Program-made: the position numbers and the translations under genes | Notes under the pieces: generated by a model | Told to the model about the DNA's origin: nothing | What the model saw: the letters and a program-made list of their open reading frames with translations, nothing else | Database searches by the model: none | Part shown: positions 24,367-32,965 of the stretch, piece after piece | Numbering within the stretch: the first letter of the stretch is position 1 | How the letters are laid out: every line of letters begins with the position of its first letter | From: Ornithinibacillus sp047228935 | GTDB taxonomy: Bacteria; Bacillota; Bacilli; Bacillales; Amphibacillaceae | Assembly (NCBI RefSeq): GCF_047228935.1 | Contig: NZ_JBFEGG010000002.1 | Coordinates: forward strand, 124,001-188,000 | Length of the DNA: 64,000 bases | Reading direction: 5' to 3'

Positions 24367-26052
24367 TTATTTTTCAATATAGCCCCACTTGTATTGAACC
24401 CCACCAAGTCCGGATACTTTCACGTTTTTCACATAATCTTGATTAATCCAAACGTTTGTATAGAAATAAACTGGTGCAATCGGCAATGCTTCCATAAAGA
24501 TTTCTTCTGCTTGACGTAGAATTTCTTTACGAGCAGCAGGATCTGTTTCAGTTCTTGATTGAGCTAATAATTCTTGGTACTCAGCATCTTCCCAGTTCGT
24601 GTAGTTATTTCCACCAATAGAGTTGAAGATTTCTAGGAAGTTAATTGCATCGTTAAAGTCTGCAAGCCATCCCATACGTCCAACTTGGAAATTACCTGCT
24701 CCCATATTGTCTAGGTATACGTTCCATTCTTCATTGCTTAGTGTTACGTCAACACCTAGGTTAGTACTCCACATGTCTTGCACCGCTTGGGCAATTGTAG
24801 CATGTGCTTCACTAGTGTTATAAGAAAGTGTAATCGGAGGAAGTTCATCCAAACCAAGCTCTTCTAGTCCAGTTTGTAAGTACTCTTTTGCTGTTTCTAC
24901 ATCGTTATCAGCAAAATATCCTTCTGTGTTTTCTTCCCAGATTGAAGGAGGTACTAGCGCCATCGCTGGTTGCTGTTCCCCTTTCAAAATGTTTTCAACA
25001 ATACCTTGACGATTAATTGCTAATGCAAATGCTTTACGAATATTTACATTGTTAAACGGCTCTTCTTCCGTGTTAAATGCATAATAGTACACTCCAGCAA
25101 GTGGAGAAATATTTAATGAACCTTCTTCTTTTAACGCCGGAATTGCAGCTAATGGAACTGAGTCAGTTGGTGATCCAACCCAATCTAATTCTCCTGCATT
25201 GTACATTTGAAGTGCGGTATTTTCATCATCAACCATAACCATATTAATAGTTTCAAGTTTTACAGTATCTGCATCCCAATAATCTGGGTTTTTCTTAAGT
25301 ACAACCTTGTCATTGTGCGCCCAAGAGTCAAGTAAGAAAGGACCATTTGTCACATAATCATCACCTGCTTCAAGTGCCCAATCAGGGTTAGCTTCAGCAA
25401 CACTTTGGTTAACTGGATAATAAGTATAGAAAGCTGTTAAATCTAAGAAATATGGAGTTGGCTGTTCTAGTGTAACTTCTAGCGTTTTTTCATCTAGAGC
25501 TTTTACACCTACATCATCTAAAGACGCGCCCTCTTCTTTTGCAGCTTGAGCGCCTTTAATTACATATAATTGATATGCGTAATCCGTATCTGGGTTATCT
25601 GGATTTAATACCCATTTCCAAGCAAATTCGAAATCGTTCGCAGTTACAGGGTCACCATTAGACCAAACTGCGTCATCACGGATTGTAAACGTATACGTTA
25701 ATAGGTCCTCTGATACCTCTGGCTCACTTGCAGCCATTGCAGGTTCCACTTCACCTTCCTGATTAATACGCATTAATCCTTCAAACACTTGGTCTAATAC
25801 TGCTCCAGATGTTGTATCTGATGCAAGACCTGGATGTAGCGAAGGTGGTTCTTCTCTAATATTTATATTTAGTACTTGTTCAGCTGTGTCGCCTGTTTCT
25901 CCTTCAGTATCACCTTCAGTGTCTCCACTAGGTTGTTCTGTTCCTTGATCTTCACTATCACTATCAGCATCTTCACCACCGCTACAAGCAGCTAAAAATA
26001 AGCCTATAGCTAGTAAAAGAACTAACAGTAATGACCATTTCTTAAACTTCAT
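24367..26052 (-). CDS. oppA: Oligopeptide-binding lipoprotein OppA, cluster C
   Basis: A 561-residue lipoprotein precursor with signal peptide ending LFLAAC (Cys23) and an acidic linker containing repeated DTEGDTEGE. The SBP_bac_5 domain shows LNINIREEPPSLHPGLASD, FTIRDDAVWSNGDPVTANDF and MGWLADFNDAINFLEIF, close to B. subtilis OppA/DppE. It should bind oligopeptides for the OppBCDF machine encoded downstream. In Bacillus such systems also take up signalling peptides. ATG at 26052 follows GGAGGG. It is the first gene of the operon, separated from oppB by about 310 bases carrying three hairpins. Confidence 0.93.
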   Translation of the reverse strand: MKFKKWSLLLVLLLAIGLFLAACSGGEDADSDSEDQGTEQPSGDTEGDTEGETGDTAEQVLNINIREEPPSLHPGLASDTTSGAVLDQVFEGLMRINQEGEVEPAMAASEPEVSEDLLTYTFTIRDDAVWSNGDPVTANDFEFAWKWVLNPDNPDTDYAYQLYVIKGAQAAKEEGASLDDVGVKALDEKTLEVTLEQPTPYFLDLTAFYTYYPVNQSVAEANPDWALEAGDDYVTNGPFLLDSWAHNDKVVLKKNPDYWDADTVKLETINMVMVDDENTALQMYNAGELDWVGSPTDSVPLAAIPALKEEGSLNISPLAGVYYYAFNTEEEPFNNVNIRKAFALAINRQGIVENILKGEQQPAMALVPPSIWEENTEGYFADNDVETAKEYLQTGLEELGLDELPPITLSYNTSEAHATIAQAVQDMWSTNLGVDVTLSNEEWNVYLDNMGAGNFQVGRMGWLADFNDAINFLEIFNSIGGNNYTNWEDAEYQELLAQSRTETDPAARKEILRQAEEIFMEALPIAPVYFYTNVWINQDYVKNVKVSGLGGVQYKWGYIEK

Positions 26053-26090
26053 GTTAAGACCCTCCTATTTTTAAAAGATTGTTCAAACAA

Positions 26091-26130
26091 TTCAAGATAG
26101 TCCAAATCTTGAACTTGTTTTTCCATTATA
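26091..26130 (-). promoter_or_regulatory. oppA -10 element with adjacent inverted repeat
   Basis: On the minus strand a perfect TATAAT lies at 26125-26130, with no clear -35. Immediately downstream, TTCAAGAT at 26091-26098 and ATCTTGAA at 26106-26113 form a perfect eight-base inverted repeat spaced by seven, placed where a repressor would block transcription. A second GTTCAA at 26081-26086 extends the pattern. Confidence 0.5.
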
Positions 26131-26272
26131 CAACCTATTCAAAAAATTTTCATCATATTTTATTAAAAAATTTTATTTATTATAACTAATCTACCTATTT
26201 AATTAATACTAAATACTCATTATTACCCAAATAAATAGTTAATTCATCCTCGGTCAAATGGATTATTTTTAG

Positions 26273-26316
26273 TAAAAAAAAGACCACTTTCCTTATATAA
26301 GCCATAGGAAGTGGTC
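26273..26316 (-). terminator. Terminator of the DUF1002 gene
   Basis: GACCACTTTCCTTAT at 26282-26296 pairs with ATAGGAAGTGGTC at 26304-26316 (one bulge). The minus-strand transcript ends in seven or more T residues. It lies 14 bases past the stop. Confidence 0.88.
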
Positions 26317-26329
26317 CTAAATTAATATT

Positions 26330-27238
26330 TTATTTAAATAAATTGGAAAAGAAGTTTCCAATAGCATCAAAGAGTTGCTTGAAAAAGTTACCAACATTAT
26401 CCCAAAATCCCTCATCCGCCAAAATATCCTCAAGTTGTCCTTTAACTTTGGAAGCAATATCATTTAACTGGTTCTTCACTTGATTGAAATCAATATTTAA
26501 GTTTCGCATTTTCTCAAACAAGTCAATTAGTAACTGTCTATCAGCTTCACTTAATGTAATTTCTAGTTTATCAAGTTGTTCTTGAACAATTCGTTCAATG
26601 TCCTCTAATGAAGCTGGCTTTTGTTCTGCAATAGCTTGTTTAATTTGTGTTATTAATTCACTAACTTGTTCTGAAGTTAATCCTGAATCTTTTACTAGAT
26701 CTGTGGCAACATTAAGCTCCTCATTCGCAAGTTCCATTCTTTCCTTATCAAGCTCTACACCTTCTGCATCATATGCTTTATAAATTCCTGTTAATGCAGA
26801 ATGTCCTGTAACTTTAACCGGCGATGCAACAATAACAGTAGCATTTTCTACCCCTGCAGTTAATAATGCGTTCATATACATTTCACTTGTAACTTCAGTA
26901 ATATTTTCTGGAGTGATAATGGAAACATTCAAACCAGTACCATTTTCTTCCATTGTAATTTTTGCAGAAGAAAACATTCGAGATTTAGCGTTCCCACCAA
27001 TATATTTTGCAAGATCTTCACCAGTAACGGTATAGCTATCCACCATTTCCGGATCACTTATTTCTAATAGTTTTTCTGTTTCTACTTTTTGCTCATCCGT
27101 TAAATTCCCACCATATACAACAATTGGCACTCCGAGCTTCTCATTTATCCCTTCATCAGCACTTACAGGTATGACAAAGACTAGCAATAAACTCATTATC
27201 AATGTAAACACCATTGTTAGTTTCATCGATCTATTCAT
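26330..27238 (-). CDS. ypuA: DUF1002 secreted protein (YpuA-like)
   Basis: A 302-residue exported protein with a signal peptide of about 27 residues ending in PVSA. The body fits DUF1002 (PF06207), with VPIVVYGGNLTDEQK, KITMEENGTGLNVSI and the central ENATVIVASPVKVTGHSALTG segment. The C-terminal third is an amphipathic helical region with NFFKQLFDAIGNFFSNLF, which may contact membrane. B. subtilis YpuA belongs to this family and is linked to envelope-stress sigma factors. The function is unknown. It is a single-gene unit, divergent from the MFS gene. Confidence 0.82.
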   Translation of the reverse strand: MNRSMKLTMVFTLIMSLLLVFVIPVSADEGINEKLGVPIVVYGGNLTDEQKVETEKLLEISDPEMVDSYTVTGEDLAKYIGGNAKSRMFSSAKITMEENGTGLNVSIITPENITEVTSEMYMNALLTAGVENATVIVASPVKVTGHSALTGIYKAYDAEGVELDKERMELANEELNVATDLVKDSGLTSEQVSELITQIKQAIAEQKPASLEDIERIVQEQLDKLEITLSEADRQLLIDLFEKMRNLNIDFNQVKNQLNDIASKVKGQLEDILADEGFWDNVGNFFKQLFDAIGNFFSNLFK

Positions 27239-27358
27239 TTGATTAGCCCCTTTCCCTCTATCATTTCCACTACTTGTCTATCAAAATATTACTCTTTCAC
27301 TTTGATTATACCCAATATCACAAAAATAACACCTTTTATCTAGGTAAAGTTTAACACT

Positions 27359-27407
27359 TTAAATTTATTTCGGTTTTCGGTATATTTAAGTTACGAAATA
27401 AATTTAA
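27359..27407 (+). promoter_or_regulatory. Perfect 14-base inverted repeat in the MFS leader
   Basis: TTAAATTTATTTCG at 27359-27372 and CGAAATAAATTTAA at 27394-27407 are perfectly complementary with 21 bases between them. The right arm ends two bases before the ribosome site of the MFS gene. It may be a repressor operator or an mRNA hairpin that limits translation. Confidence 0.6.
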
Positions 27408-27424
27408 GAAGGAAGGCTTTTGCA

Positions 27425-28663
27425 ATTAATACTGAAAACACCAATGTTAAACGCAATTTATTTATCATGTGGTTTGCCAATTTCTTTATAGCAGGTAGTA
27501 CCACGATGGTAATACCGTTTTTATCCTTGTATATTGATTCTTTCGGTTCATTTTCCGATGTATATGTTCAAAACTGGTCCGGATGGGTATTTCTCGTTAC
27601 ATTTATCGCAGCTTTCATCTTTTCTCCTATTTGGGGTAGGGTTGGGGACAAATATGGTAGAAAAAAACTATTAATCTTCTTTGCTAGTGGTATGGGAGTA
27701 TCCGTATTTTTAATGGGCTTTGCTACCAATGTATGGCAATTATTAATACTTAGATTATTAATGGGGATTTTTACTGGTTTTATCCCGATGTCCCAAGCGT
27801 TAATTGCAACAGAAACACCGAAAAATGTTGCTGGTAAAGTTCTAGGAACATTACAAACTGGTAGTATCACAGGTTCTTTAATGGGACCCTTACTGGGAGG
27901 AGCTTTAGCTGATGCGTTTGGTTTTTCCACTACCTTTAAATGGGTATCGATCGCTATTATACTTTCTGCACTTATCGTATTATTTGGTATTAAAGAAAAC
28001 CGTTTGGAATATGCAGCAGATAAAGAACATAAACTTTACTCTCGTAAGGAAGTAATCCTGCATATTATTAAACATCCCGTACTACTTGTTGTCATGTTAA
28101 TTTCAGCCCTAGTACAGATTGCTCACTTTAGTGTTCAACCTATATTATCTTTATATGTAGAAGAAATCCATGGGGCAGCTAACATTGCTTTTTTCTCAGG
28201 GATTGCGTTCTCAGCAGCTGGTGTTGGTAATTTGTTAATGGCTCGTAAATGGGGAAAACTAGGTGATCAATATGGATATATTAAATTCCTTATTGTTCTA
28301 TTATTTGTAGCAGGGATTGTGTATATTCCAGGAGCATTTGTTTCCTCTATATGGCAATTAGTTATAGTTCGTTTCTTACTAGGTGTATCGATCGGTGGAA
28401 TTATCCCACTTCGAATCGCTTATATACGGCAAGAAGCACCACTATCTATGCAAGGAGAAGTCCTTGGTTATAATACTAGTCTCCGATTCTTTGGGAATAT
28501 TATAGGTCCAGCTATCGGAGGTTTTATTGCTGGATTATATGGAATTTCAACCGTATTCTTTTTCACTAGTGCTTTACTTCTATTAAGCGGGGGCTTCTTA
28601 CTTGTAGCATGGTATAAGCATGAGTACGCTTCTCAGAAGAGCCAAACTATTTCTTCTCACTAA
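27425..28663 (+). CDS. MFS multidrug-type transporter, probable ATT start
   Basis: A 12-helix major facilitator with the motif GRVGDKYGRKKLL after helix 2 and a second-half counterpart WGKLGDQYGYIKFL, typical of drug:proton antiporters. The first ATG in frame (27467) has no ribosome site and would cut just before helix 1. Eight bases after GAAGGAAGG, in frame, stands ATT at 27425, which gives the N-terminus (M)NTENTNVKRNLFIMW, the usual basic segment before helix 1. With it the protein has 412 residues; from the ATG 398. No TTG, GTG or ATG occurs in frame at the right distance. A 14-base inverted repeat abuts the ribosome site. The substrate is unknown. Confidence 0.82.
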   Translation: MNTENTNVKRNLFIMWFANFFIAGSTTMVIPFLSLYIDSFGSFSDVYVQNWSGWVFLVTFIAAFIFSPIWGRVGDKYGRKKLLIFFASGMGVSVFLMGFATNVWQLLILRLLMGIFTGFIPMSQALIATETPKNVAGKVLGTLQTGSITGSLMGPLLGGALADAFGFSTTFKWVSIAIILSALIVLFGIKENRLEYAADKEHKLYSRKEVILHIIKHPVLLVVMLISALVQIAHFSVQPILSLYVEEIHGAANIAFFSGIAFSAAGVGNLLMARKWGKLGDQYGYIKFLIVLLFVAGIVYIPGAFVSSIWQLVIVRFLLGVSIGGIIPLRIAYIRQEAPLSMQGEVLGYNTSLRFFGNIIGPAIGGFIAGLYGISTVFFFTSALLLLSGGFLLVAWYKHEYASQKSQTISSH

Positions 28664-28666
28664 ATT

Positions 28667-28700
28667 AACTACGAAGCTAGTACTAGTTTCGTAGTTTTTG
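28667..28700 (+). terminator. Terminator of the MFS gene
   Basis: AACTACGAA at 28667-28675 pairs with TTTCGTAGTT at 28687-28696, with a further CTAG/CTAG pairing inside, followed by a T run. Confidence 0.88.
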
Positions 28701-28784
28701 TTTAATTTTTCAGATTCCCTCTTTTTATTTCTATCATCCCGTTGTAAACTATTCGTATTGCTTATTAAGAAAGAAGGTTACAGC

Positions 28785-30137
28785 TTGAATAATCATAATG
28801 CAAAAAAATTAACGTTGTTCGCTATTACTTGGCCTATCTTTATTGAAATATTACTCCATATGTTAATGGGAAATGCAGATACATTAATGCTAAGTCAATA
28901 CTCTGACAATGCAGTTGCTGCGGTAGGCGTTGGGAATCAAATTTTATCCGTTGTTATAGTTATGTTCGGCTTTGTCGCACAGGGCGCCGCAGTATTAATC
29001 GCTCAAAATATAGGAGCAGAGAAACCAAAAACAGCTGGGCAAATTGCATTGAACGCTTTAGGAATGAATTTATTATTTTCACTTGCACTTAGTATTGCCT
29101 TATTTTTATGGGCAAAGCCAATCTTAACCATGATGGATCTGCCGCATGAGTTAATGGACGAAGGTTTAGCTTATATGCAAATTGTAGGTGGTTTAATCTT
29201 TGTTCAGGCTTTAATTATGACTACTGGGGCAATTCTTAGAAGCTACGGTCATACAAAGGATACGATGGTTGTCACTATCGGAATGAACATCCTCAATGTA
29301 ATTGGTAACTACTTTGTTATCTTTGGACCTTTTGGTTTTCCAGTACTTGGTGTGGAAGGGGTTGCCTATTCCACTGCAATTAGTAGATTTATAGGATTTA
29401 TTGCACTTGTGATTCTATTAATCAAACGAACAGATGGTGAGCTTAACTTTAACAATCTATTTCGTTATGAAAAAAGTCATGTTAAGAGTTTGTTAAAAAT
29501 CGGTATCCCATCAGCTGGGGAGCAACTATCCTATAATGCTAGTCAAATGGTTATTACGTATTTTGTTGCACAGCTCGGAACTATTGCAATTACAACTAAA
29601 GTGTATACTCAAAACATCATGATGTTTATCTTTTTATTTTCCGTTGCCATTGGTCAAGGAACACAAATATTAATTGGCCATATGATTGGTGCAGGGAAAA
29701 TAGAAGATGCCTATGAACGAGCACTTAAAAGTTTAAAGATTTCTATTTTTATTTCCCTAGCGACAGCTGGTGTTGTTTATCTAGTCGCAAAACCATTCTT
29801 AGGGATATTTACAGATAATGGATCCATTATTGAAGCAGGTACGATGTTATTACTTATGACGATAGTATTAGAACCAGGTAGAGCATTTAACTTAGTTATG
29901 ATTAGCTCCCTGCGTGCTGCCGGTGATGTGAAGTTCCCTGTTTATATTGGTATAATGGTTATGTGGGGTATCAGCGTAACGTTCGCATGGTTCTTCGGTA
30001 TTTTCCTTGGACTTGGATTAATTGGTATCTGGATTGGTTTTATTGCAGATGAATGGTTACGAGGCGTTTTAATGCTAAGACGTTGGAAACAACGTAATTG
30101 GGTTAGAATGAGTTTTGTAGAAAAAACTAACGACTGA
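28785..30137 (+). CDS. MATE family efflux transporter
   Basis: TTG at 28785 follows AAGAAGG and gives a 450-residue, 12-helix protein, the normal MATE length; longer in-frame extensions upstream have no ribosome site and overlap the preceding terminator. The two MatE halves are visible: helix 1 LFAITWPIFIEILLHMLMGN with ADTLMLSQYS, and the second half beginning LLKIGIPSAGEQLSYNASQM. Such proteins export cationic drugs or metabolites with Na+ or H+ exchange. The gene follows the MFS gene after a terminator and so may have its own promoter in the short gap. Confidence 0.88.
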   Translation: MNNHNAKKLTLFAITWPIFIEILLHMLMGNADTLMLSQYSDNAVAAVGVGNQILSVVIVMFGFVAQGAAVLIAQNIGAEKPKTAGQIALNALGMNLLFSLALSIALFLWAKPILTMMDLPHELMDEGLAYMQIVGGLIFVQALIMTTGAILRSYGHTKDTMVVTIGMNILNVIGNYFVIFGPFGFPVLGVEGVAYSTAISRFIGFIALVILLIKRTDGELNFNNLFRYEKSHVKSLLKIGIPSAGEQLSYNASQMVITYFVAQLGTIAITTKVYTQNIMMFIFLFSVAIGQGTQILIGHMIGAGKIEDAYERALKSLKISIFISLATAGVVYLVAKPFLGIFTDNGSIIEAGTMLLLMTIVLEPGRAFNLVMISSLRAAGDVKFPVYIGIMVMWGISVTFAWFFGIFLGLGLIGIWIGFIADEWLRGVLMLRRWKQRNWVRMSFVEKTND

Positions 30138-30223
30138 TGATAAGCATGAATATTGAAATGATGATTGGGCAATGCTATCATTCAATCATTCCATTTATTT
30201 TTTTGGAAAGAATGTGATACTAC

Positions 30224-30469
30224 ATGGGTATAGTCGTTGTTGAAATATGTGACGGTAATGCTATAACGGCATTAAACTTAGAAGAACTATTAGAGAAGGA
30301 ATTTCCTGAGGTTGCAGTCCTTACCTCTGATTGCTTGTCTTTTTGTGGATTATGTCGTGTTAAGCCGTATGCATTAGTGAATAATAGACGTATCTTCGGA
30401 AAAACACCAGAAGAATGTTTAGATAAAATCCGTACAGCTATAAAAGAAGAACTAGCCGTTTATCAATAG
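30224..30469 (+). CDS. DUF1450 protein (YuzB-like)
   Basis: An 81-residue cytosolic protein with the DUF1450 pattern: an N-terminal strand VVVEICDGN, the cysteine cluster CLSFCGLCRVKPYALVNN and the end GKTPEECLDKIRTAI. The three closely spaced cysteines suggest metal or redox chemistry, which is not proven for the family. A TGA lies three codons before the ATG, so the start is fixed; only a weak GGAAAG precedes it at rather long distance. The stop codon lies within the loop of the terminator hairpin. Confidence 0.8.
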   Translation: MGIVVVEICDGNAITALNLEELLEKEFPEVAVLTSDCLSFCGLCRVKPYALVNNRRIFGKTPEECLDKIRTAIKEELAVYQ

Positions 30470-30483
30470 GCTAGTTCTTTATT
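30449..30483. terminator. Bidirectional terminator
   Basis: GAACTAGCC at 30449-30457 pairs with GGCTAGTTC at 30469-30477, followed by TTTATT on the plus strand and by TTCTTTTAT on the minus strand. It overlaps the last codons of the DUF1450 gene and also serves the convergent alcohol dehydrogenase gene. Confidence 0.88.
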
Positions 30484-30532
30484 ATTCGACATTCTTTATT
30501 CCCCGGGAAATATTTTGTCAAAATATCGTATT

Positions 30533-31705
30533 TTATAAGCTTGATTTAAATATTTCAACTGAATCTTGTTTCGTTAACTTTTTAAAATTGCCATATTCTA
30601 CATTTGCCACGACAGTCTTCTCTGCCATTAACTCTACTGAACTTTCATCAATGTCGTAATCAGCTAGCTTAGATGGCGCGCCGATACTATTCCAAAATTC
30701 ACGTAGCTTATCAATTCCCTCTAACGCAACTTCTTTATCAGTTTTTCCTTCCGTATCTACTCGGAATACTCGTACAGCCAGTTTCTTAAAGCGGTGTACA
30801 TTATTTTCATCCAATACATGCTTCATCCAGTTCGGGAATAGGATGGCTAATCCGCCACCATGTGGAATATCATGAACGGCACTTACCGCATGCTCAAGAT
30901 TATGGGTTGCCCAATCTCCTCGGAATCCTATGTTCAGCATATTATTTAGCGCTAACGTCCCTGCAAGCATAATGGTTTCTCTCAGTTCATAATTTTCAAG
31001 GTCGTTTAGTAATTTCGGTGCGGTTTCCATAACGGTAATTAGAATCGATTCACAGAATCGGTCCTGTATTAATGTATTTGTTTCTTGGTGGAAATAATGC
31101 TCCAATACATGAGACATCATATCCACAATTCCGTAAATTGTTTGATCTTTTGGCACAGAGAACGTATGAACTGGATCTAGAATAGAAAATTTAGGATAGG
31201 TGTAAGGAGCTAATCCCCAGCCGTGCTTTTCATTCGTTTCCCAGTTTGTAATAACAGAACCACTGTTCATTTCAGACCCTGTTGCAGAAAGCGTTAATAC
31301 TGTACCGAATGGAAGTGCATCGTTTGCTGATGCTTTCTTCGTTACGATATCCCACATATCTACATCTGTCTTAGCGCCGACAGCTATAGCCTTTGTACAA
31401 TCAATCGTACTTCCTCCACCTATGGCAAGTAGAAATTCTATTCCTTCTTGTTTACAAATCTCCACTCCCTTACGTACAGTTGAAATTCTTGGATTTGGTT
31501 CTACTCCAGGTAACTCAAATACTTGTGCATCAATTTCAGCTAATTTCGCTAAGACATTATCATAAATACCATTTCGTTTAATGCTTCCTCCACCATAAAC
31601 AATCAGTACCTTCGTTCCATATTGTTTCACTTGCTCTGGAAGTGCATTTAATTGCCCTTTACCAAAAATTAATTTTGTTGGGTTGTAATATGTAAAATTA
31701 TCCAT
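30533..31705 (-). CDS. Iron-containing alcohol dehydrogenase (YugJ/BDH-like)
   Basis: A 390-residue group III alcohol dehydrogenase, length and sequence close to NADH-dependent butanol dehydrogenases and B. subtilis YugJ. The nucleotide-binding segment is AIGGGSTIDCTKAIA near 95-109. The metal ligands are an Asp and histidines in IVDMMSHVLEHYF and THNLEHAVSAVHDIPHGGG. It should reduce aldehydes or oxidise primary alcohols. It starts with ATG at 31705 after AAGGAGGA. It is 13 bases downstream of the ridA gene and probably co-transcribed with it. Confidence 0.9.
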   Translation of the reverse strand: MDNFTYYNPTKLIFGKGQLNALPEQVKQYGTKVLIVYGGGSIKRNGIYDNVLAKLAEIDAQVFELPGVEPNPRISTVRKGVEICKQEGIEFLLAIGGGSTIDCTKAIAVGAKTDVDMWDIVTKKASANDALPFGTVLTLSATGSEMNSGSVITNWETNEKHGWGLAPYTYPKFSILDPVHTFSVPKDQTIYGIVDMMSHVLEHYFHQETNTLIQDRFCESILITVMETAPKLLNDLENYELRETIMLAGTLALNNMLNIGFRGDWATHNLEHAVSAVHDIPHGGGLAILFPNWMKHVLDENNVHRFKKLAVRVFRVDTEGKTDKEVALEGIDKLREFWNSIGAPSKLADYDIDESSVELMAEKTVVANVEYGNFKKLTKQDSVEIFKSSL

Positions 31706-31718
31706 TATCTTGTCCTCC

Positions 31719-32096
31719 TTATGATTTCACTACAATAGCATCGATTTCAACTAGCACATCCTTAGGTAGACGGCTTACCTCAATTGTTGCGCGTGCTGGA
31801 TAAGGCTTTTGTAAATAACTACCATAAATTTCATTGATAGTTGCAAAATCATCCATTGAAGCTAAGTAGATGGTGAATTTTGCCACCTGTGAAAAGTCAG
31901 TACCTGCTTCTTCTAGAATATGTTTTAGATTATCCATAACTTGTTTAGTTTGTGCCTCAATTCCAGTTTCAACCAGACCAGTTTCTGGATTTATACCAAT
32001 CTGTCCGGAAACAAAAATTAGGTTGCCTGCTTCAATTGCTTGTGAATATGGCCCGATGGCTGCTGGTGCTTTTTCTGTGAAAATTTCTTTTGTCAT
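31719..32096 (-). CDS. ridA: RidA family reactive intermediate deaminase
   Basis: A 125-residue protein starting at the ATG at 32096 behind GGAGG; eight further upstream codons lie over the ribosome site and are excluded. The RidA core is plain: AIGPYSQAIEAGNLIFVSGQ, DFSQVAKFTIYLASMDDF and the active-site arginine in YPARATIEVSRLP. It hydrolyses reactive enamines and imines from PLP enzymes such as threonine dehydratase. It appears to be the first gene of a two-gene unit with the alcohol dehydrogenase. Confidence 0.93.
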   Translation of the reverse strand: MTKEIFTEKAPAAIGPYSQAIEAGNLIFVSGQIGINPETGLVETGIEAQTKQVMDNLKHILEEAGTDFSQVAKFTIYLASMDDFATINEIYGSYLQKPYPARATIEVSRLPKDVLVEIDAIVVKS

Positions 32097-32191
32097 TTCA
32101 AACCTCCTTATCTTTTGCATTACAACTGTATTTCTTAATTTAATTCTATAAGCTGCAATTTATTAAAACAAATTTTTAGCTTATGAATGAT

Positions 32192-32797
32192 TTAGTTGGA
32201 AGAATTAATCTCCTCTAGATAACTCATAACAGACTGTACATAGTAGATATCCCCATAACAAGCATTGTATTGTTTTGCTTCTTTACGTAAACAAGTATAA
32301 ATTGACTTATCCGGGGCATTTTCATACATTTGTTTTGAAAATTGGATAGCTGCTTCTTGTGAATAAGTTCCAGCAGTGTTATGGACATATGATATAAAGC
32401 CCTTACCAAAATTGTAGGACTGTATAGCAAGTTCTAAATCGTAGCCTGCTGCTTTAAGCGTTTCTGAAAAGTAGTAGACTCCTTGCTTAATGGAAAGTTC
32501 TGGATCATCTATACAACCTATTTGTCCGCAATAGCTTTCAGAGGATTGCATAGGATCTGTTCCTCTACCACCTGATTCTTGCATCATCATGGCTAAAATG
32601 ACATCCACATGAGTAGCTACTTGGTATTCTTCTGCATATTTTTCTACTAGTGGTTTATATTGAAGAACTTCTTCACTTACCATTGGTTCTCTGTCTTCTG
32701 AAAAAATAGAAAGTAATATAAATATGGCTATTAACCCAACAACTATATACATAGTTTGCTTAATTGCTTGTTTTGTTTTCTTCTTCATTTCCCTCAA
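32192..32797 (-). CDS. Membrane-anchored lysozyme-like protein
   Basis: A protein of up to 201 residues with a membrane anchor at about 14-33 and an outside lysozyme-like domain resembling the N-terminal muramidase domain of CwlT-type enzymes (PF13702): DVILAMMMQESGGRG holds the expected catalytic glutamate, followed by the DPMQSSES and AIQSYNFGKGFI motifs. It should cut glycan strands of peptidoglycan. The start is uncertain: TTG at 32797 or ATG at 32788, neither with ideal spacing. DnaA-box-like sequences lie directly upstream. Confidence 0.82.
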   Translation of the reverse strand: MREMKKKTKQAIKQTMYIVVGLIAIFILLSIFSEDREPMVSEEVLQYKPLVEKYAEEYQVATHVDVILAMMMQESGGRGTDPMQSSESYCGQIGCIDDPELSIKQGVYYFSETLKAAGYDLELAIQSYNFGKGFISYVHNTAGTYSQEAAIQFSKQMYENAPDKSIYTCLRKEAKQYNACYGDIYYVQSVMSYLEEINSSN

Positions 32798-32815
32798 CCC
32801 ATACGTATAATATAG

Positions 32816-32920
32816 TTATCCACAAATTCTTCTGGTTCACTGTCAATATCTCGTGTTTTTTGTCTATTTCCAATACAAAATATTGCGTTTATCCTCAAAC
32901 TATCCACAAATTGTGTATAA
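32816..32920. promoter_or_regulatory. Cluster of DnaA-box-like sequences
   Basis: Within 105 bases there is one perfect DnaA box TTATCCACA (32816-32824) and three with a single mismatch: TTATCCTCA (32889-32897), CTATCCACA (32900-32908) and, inverted, TGTGTATAA (32912-32920). The last three are packed within 32 bases. The stretch is intergenic, between the lysozyme-like gene and a MATE gene. Confidence 0.6.
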
Positions 32921-32965
32921 CTATCTTTTTATCTTGTACTAGCCGACCCCGCGAACGAAAACTTG

